A stretch of DNA of 64,000 bases, taken from the NCBI GenBank assembly GCA_902568975.1, contig CACFSO010000001.1, positions 124,001-188,000 on the forward strand, in the 5' to 3' direction. The translations under genes and the position numbers were made by a program. The notes under the pieces are model-generated. The model did not search any database, was not told where the DNA came from, and saw nothing but the letters and a program-made list of their open reading frames with translations. Every line of letters starts with the position of its first letter. Positions within the stretch are counted from its first letter, which is position 1. The DNA comes from an uncultured Pelagibacteraceae bacterium (GTDB taxonomy: Bacteria > Pseudomonadota > Alphaproteobacteria > Pelagibacterales > Pelagibacteraceae). This document shows, one piece after another, positions 60,968-64,000 of the stretch.

Positions 60968-63964
60968 ATGCCTCAGAATTTTAGATTAGATAAAGGTGGA
61001 TTAATTAATAGAAATAAGAAAATTTCTTTTAAATTTAATGGAAAAATATATTTTGGGTATGAAGGAGATACTCTAGCCTCAGCTTTAATTGCAAATGGAA
61101 TTCATTTAGTAGGAAGAAGTTTTAAATATCATAGACCTAGAGGATTTTTTGGTGCTGGTGTAGACGATCCTTATGCAATGGTTCAGTTAATTAGAGATAG
61201 TGAATCAATACCTAATGTGAGAGCCACAGAACAAGAACTTTTTGAAGGCTTAGAAGCAAAAAGTGTAAATTGCTGGCCAAATGTAAATTTTGATATTGGA
61301 GCTATAAATAACTTTTTAAATAAATTTTTTCCAGCAGGTTTTTATTATAAAACTTTTATGTGGCCCAGAAGTTTTTGGTACAAAGTTTATGAACCAATTA
61401 TAAGAAAAGCAGCAGGATTTGGCGTAGTAAGCACTAACCACGATCAAGAAAGATATGAACATAAGTATGAATATTGTGATCTTTTAGTTACCGGATCAGG
61501 TCCTTCAGGTCTTGCTAGCGCATATGCAGCAGCAAAAAACGGGGCTAAGGTAATTTTAGCTGAAGACAAACCTAGATTTGGTGGAAGCTTATTAACAAGT
61601 GAAGTGAGCATTGGAAATCAAAGCGGCCAAGAATGGACAGAAAATATAATAACCGAACTTAAATCTATGCTAAATGTAACAATAAAAAATAGATCACAAG
61701 TTTTTGGTTATTATGATCACAATATGCTTGTAATGTCAGAAAGAATAAGTGACCATTTAGCAAAAACAAATAAATATATTCCAAAGCAAAGACTTTGGTA
61801 CATAAGAGCAAAAGAAGTTCTTATTTCATCAGGATCGATTGAAAGACCATTGATTTTTGGAAACAACGATACCCCTGGAGTAATGCTTTCATCTGCAGCA
61901 AAAGAATATTTAAAATTATATGGTGTTTTAGTTGGTAAAAAACCAATAGTTTTTACAAATAATGATAGTGGTTACGAAACAGCTATAGAATTTAAAAAAA
62001 ATGGAATTCACCCCATTGTTCTAGATTCTAGAAAAAATCCAAACTCAGAAATTATTAATGAAGCAAAAAATCAAAATATAGATGTAAAGTTTTCTTATGT
62101 TGTTGTAGCCGCAAAAGGATACAAAAAAGTAAAATCTGCTGATATTGCAAAAATTTCAGAAGATAAGAAAAAGTTAGGCAAAATTGAAAATATTATTTGT
62201 GATTGTATTTGCGTTTCAGGATTTTGGACACCAACAATTCATTTAGCCTCACAATCAGGGAATAAAACTAAATTTAATGAAAATATTGATGCATTTGTTC
62301 CAGGTCAATCAAAGCAAAATGAAACAGTTTTAGGATCTGCTAAAGGGATTTTTACATTAGAAGAAACGTTGAGAACTTCATTTGAAAAAGGAAATGAATT
62401 ATCGAAAAAAATAACAAATAAGGAAAATATAATCCCAATACCATCAGTTGTAGAAAAAAAACATTCTATTCATGATAAATTTTGGTGTGTACCATTGCCC
62501 GATAGCAAAAATTATAAAAGATTTTTAGATTTTCAAAACGACGTTACTGTATCAGATGTAGAGCTTGCTTTAAGAGAAGGTTACAGATCTATTGAGCATG
62601 TAAAAAGATATACTACATTAGGTATGGCAACTGATCAGGGTAAAACAAGCAATCTTAATGGATTGCAACTAGTATCTGATGTGGAAAATAAACTGGTACC
62701 ACAAGTAGGACATACTACTTTTAGACCACCCTATACATCAGTTTCGATCGGATCAATTGTTGGTAGAGAGATAGGAAAAAATTCAAAACCAACAAGAAGA
62801 TCACCAATGCATTCATGGCATGAAAAAAATAATGCTGTTTTTGTTGATGCGGGCATTTGGTTGAGACCAAGATATTATAAGCAAGGAAATGAGGATTTAT
62901 TTGAAGCTTCAAAAAGAGAAGCAAAAAATGTTAGACAAAATGTTGGAGTATGTGACGTAACTACTTTAGGTAAAATTGATATCAAAGGTCCTGACTCAGC
63001 AGAATTTTTGAATAGAGTTTATACAAATGCTTGGCTTAAATTGCCAATTGGTAAAGCAAGATATGGTGTAATGTTAAGAGAAGATGGAATTGTAATGGAT
63101 GATGGAACTACAACTAGAATTTCAGAAAACCATTATCATATGACCACTACAACTGCTCAAGCAGCAAATGTTTTATCTCATCTTGAATATTATTTGCAAT
63201 TAGTATGGCCAGAATTGAATGTTAATGTAGTTTCAACAACAGAACAGTGGGCAGGCGCAGCTATAGCAGGACCAAAGTCAAGACAAGTTCTTCAAAAGTT
63301 GTTTCCAGGTTTAGATGTTTCAAAGGAAGGTTTGCCGTTCATGGGATATTTAGAAGGAAATTTGTTTGGAGTTAATGCAAAAATTTATAGAATTTCATTT
63401 TCAGGTGAACTTGCTTACGAGGTAAACGTTGAGTCAGATAATGGAAACTATATGTGGGAAAAAATAATGGAAATTGGTAAAGAGTTTAATATCCAACCAT
63501 ATGGAACAGAAGCTTTATCAACTTTAAGAATTGAAATGGGCCATGTTGCTGGATCTGAATTAGACGGGCGTACAATTCCTTATGATAATTCATTAGAGGG
63601 ATTGGTTAGTAAAAAAAAAGATTTTATTGGAAAAAGATCTTTGAGCAAAATCTCTTATGTTGCTTCGGATAGACAGAAAGTAGTAGGTGTTGTTCCATTA
63701 GATAAAAAAACTAGTATTCCAGAAGGATCATATATAGTTAAAGATCCAAAAGTAAATCTTCCAATTCCTAAATTAGGTCATATCTCTGCATCTTGTTGGA
63801 GTGTTGAATATGATAATCCTTTTTCATTAGCAATAATAAAAGATGGAAAAAATATGATTGGAAAAAAACTTTTTGCACTATCCCCTTTAAAAAATAAAAT
63901 TATACCAGTTGAAATTGTTTCTTCACATTATGTTGATCCAAAAGGAGAAAGAGTAAGATCATGA
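60968..63964 (+). CDS. soxA: Sarcosine oxidase / N-methylglutamate dehydrogenase, alpha subunit
   Basis: A 998-residue three-part subunit. N-terminal Fer2-like domain (about 20-110, FKYHRPRGFFGAGVDDPYAM), central FAD/NAD region with VTGSGPSGLASAYAAA (about 170), and a C-terminal GcvT/THF domain (about 600-998) with VGVCDVTTLGKIDIKGPDSAEF, AIAGPKSRQVL, LAYEVNVES and STLRIEMGHVAGSELDG. It binds NAD and THF and accepts methylene from the beta subunit. The stop overlaps the next start (ATGA). Confidence 0.92.
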   Translation: MPQNFRLDKGGLINRNKKISFKFNGKIYFGYEGDTLASALIANGIHLVGRSFKYHRPRGFFGAGVDDPYAMVQLIRDSESIPNVRATEQELFEGLEAKSVNCWPNVNFDIGAINNFLNKFFPAGFYYKTFMWPRSFWYKVYEPIIRKAAGFGVVSTNHDQERYEHKYEYCDLLVTGSGPSGLASAYAAAKNGAKVILAEDKPRFGGSLLTSEVSIGNQSGQEWTENIITELKSMLNVTIKNRSQVFGYYDHNMLVMSERISDHLAKTNKYIPKQRLWYIRAKEVLISSGSIERPLIFGNNDTPGVMLSSAAKEYLKLYGVLVGKKPIVFTNNDSGYETAIEFKKNGIHPIVLDSRKNPNSEIINEAKNQNIDVKFSYVVVAAKGYKKVKSADIAKISEDKKKLGKIENIICDCICVSGFWTPTIHLASQSGNKTKFNENIDAFVPGQSKQNETVLGSAKGIFTLEETLRTSFEKGNELSKKITNKENIIPIPSVVEKKHSIHDKFWCVPLPDSKNYKRFLDFQNDVTVSDVELALREGYRSIEHVKRYTTLGMATDQGKTSNLNGLQLVSDVENKLVPQVGHTTFRPPYTSVSIGSIVGREIGKNSKPTRRSPMHSWHEKNNAVFVDAGIWLRPRYYKQGNEDLFEASKREAKNVRQNVGVCDVTTLGKIDIKGPDSAEFLNRVYTNAWLKLPIGKARYGVMLREDGIVMDDGTTTRISENHYHMTTTTAQAANVLSHLEYYLQLVWPELNVNVVSTTEQWAGAAIAGPKSRQVLQKLFPGLDVSKEGLPFMGYLEGNLFGVNAKIYRISFSGELAYEVNVESDNGNYMWEKIMEIGKEFNIQPYGTEALSTLRIEMGHVAGSELDGRTIPYDNSLEGLVSKKKDFIGKRSLSKISYVASDRQKVVGVVPLDKKTSIPEGSYIVKDPKVNLPIPKLGHISASCWSVEYDNPFSLAIIKDGKNMIGKKLFALSPLKNKIIPVEIVSSHYVDPKGERVRS

Positions 63965-64000
63965 AAAGTATTTCATCTTTAGAAAATATTTATATAAATG
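63961..64000 (+). CDS. soxG: Start of soxG-like gamma subunit (cut by window end)
   Basis: An ATG overlaps the soxA stop by 4 bases and opens MKSISSLENIYIN before the window ends. Position in the conserved soxB-soxD-soxA-soxG order is the main reason for the call; 13 residues are too few to confirm by sequence. Confidence 0.6.
   Translation, partial: MKSISSLENIYIN

Noticed and set aside
1..64000. CRISPR array, insertion sequence, prophage or integrase
   Set aside because: No regular direct repeats, transposase, phage or recombinase motifs were found in any gene or gap.

Overview
The window is very AT-rich, tightly packed and almost free of intergenic DNA: many neighbours overlap by 1-20 bases and no gap exceeds about 240 bases. 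Proteins are rich in Lys, Ile and Asn. Together with the gene content (betaine, polyamine-type and TMAO ABC importers, a DmdA-family protein, Tmm, Tdm, GMA/NMG genes, plant-type GshA), this points to a marine alphaproteobacterium of the SAR11 clade (Candidatus Pelagibacter or a close relative). That assignment rests on recognised protein families, not on a database search.

Layout. 1-3.7 kb: end of a thiamine-diphosphate enzyme, a transthyretin-like protein, a DmdA-family tetrahydrofolate methyltransferase and a thiolase. 3.7-9 kb: a ProXWV-type betaine importer with a trailing SDR dehydrogenase, divergent from a gamma-butyrobetaine-dioxygenase-like enzyme. 9-25 kb: osmolyte, polyamine and amino-acid catabolism (GDPD, two paralogous aldehyde dehydrogenases, a beta-hydroxyacid dehydrogenase, EutA- and DoeA-like ectoine enzymes, a PotADBC-type importer, a two-domain beta-oxidation enzyme, a TylF methyltransferase, an agmatinase-type ureohydrolase, an ArgE-type deacylase). 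25-31.6 kb: housekeeping (CsaA, LysE exporter, aconitase, YfgM-like protein, BamB, a cupin, YjbQ). 31.6-64 kb: a C1 and methylated-amine island with gmaS, amt, mgsABC, a second glutamine-synthetase-like protein, an FAD oxidoreductase, tdm, the TMAO importer tmoX/tmoW/tmoV, glpK-gpsA, tmm, an Fe-ADH/GATase/gshA/gshB operon, fhs and a soxBDA(G) cluster cut by the window end.

How the genes work together. TMA is oxidised by Tmm. TMAO is imported by TmoXWV and split by Tdm into dimethylamine and formaldehyde. Methylamine is converted through GmaS and MgsABC to N-methylglutamate, which a Sox/Mgd-type oxidase demethylates to methylene-THF. Fhs links the THF pool with formate, and Amt handles ammonium or methylammonium. 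The dimethylamine-to-methylamine step has no assigned gene here; the FAD protein coupled to tdm is a candidate.

Regulatory architecture. All three substrate-binding-protein genes (proX, potD, tmoX) are followed by a strong intrinsic terminator before the membrane or ATPase genes. The leaders of proX, potD and amt carry a palindrome with a GTTTAAAC core just upstream of a strong Shine-Dalgarno; tmoX has a different AT palindrome in the same place. Good sigma70-like promoters are visible for potD and tmoX. No tRNA, rRNA, CRISPR array, insertion sequence or prophage gene was recognised.
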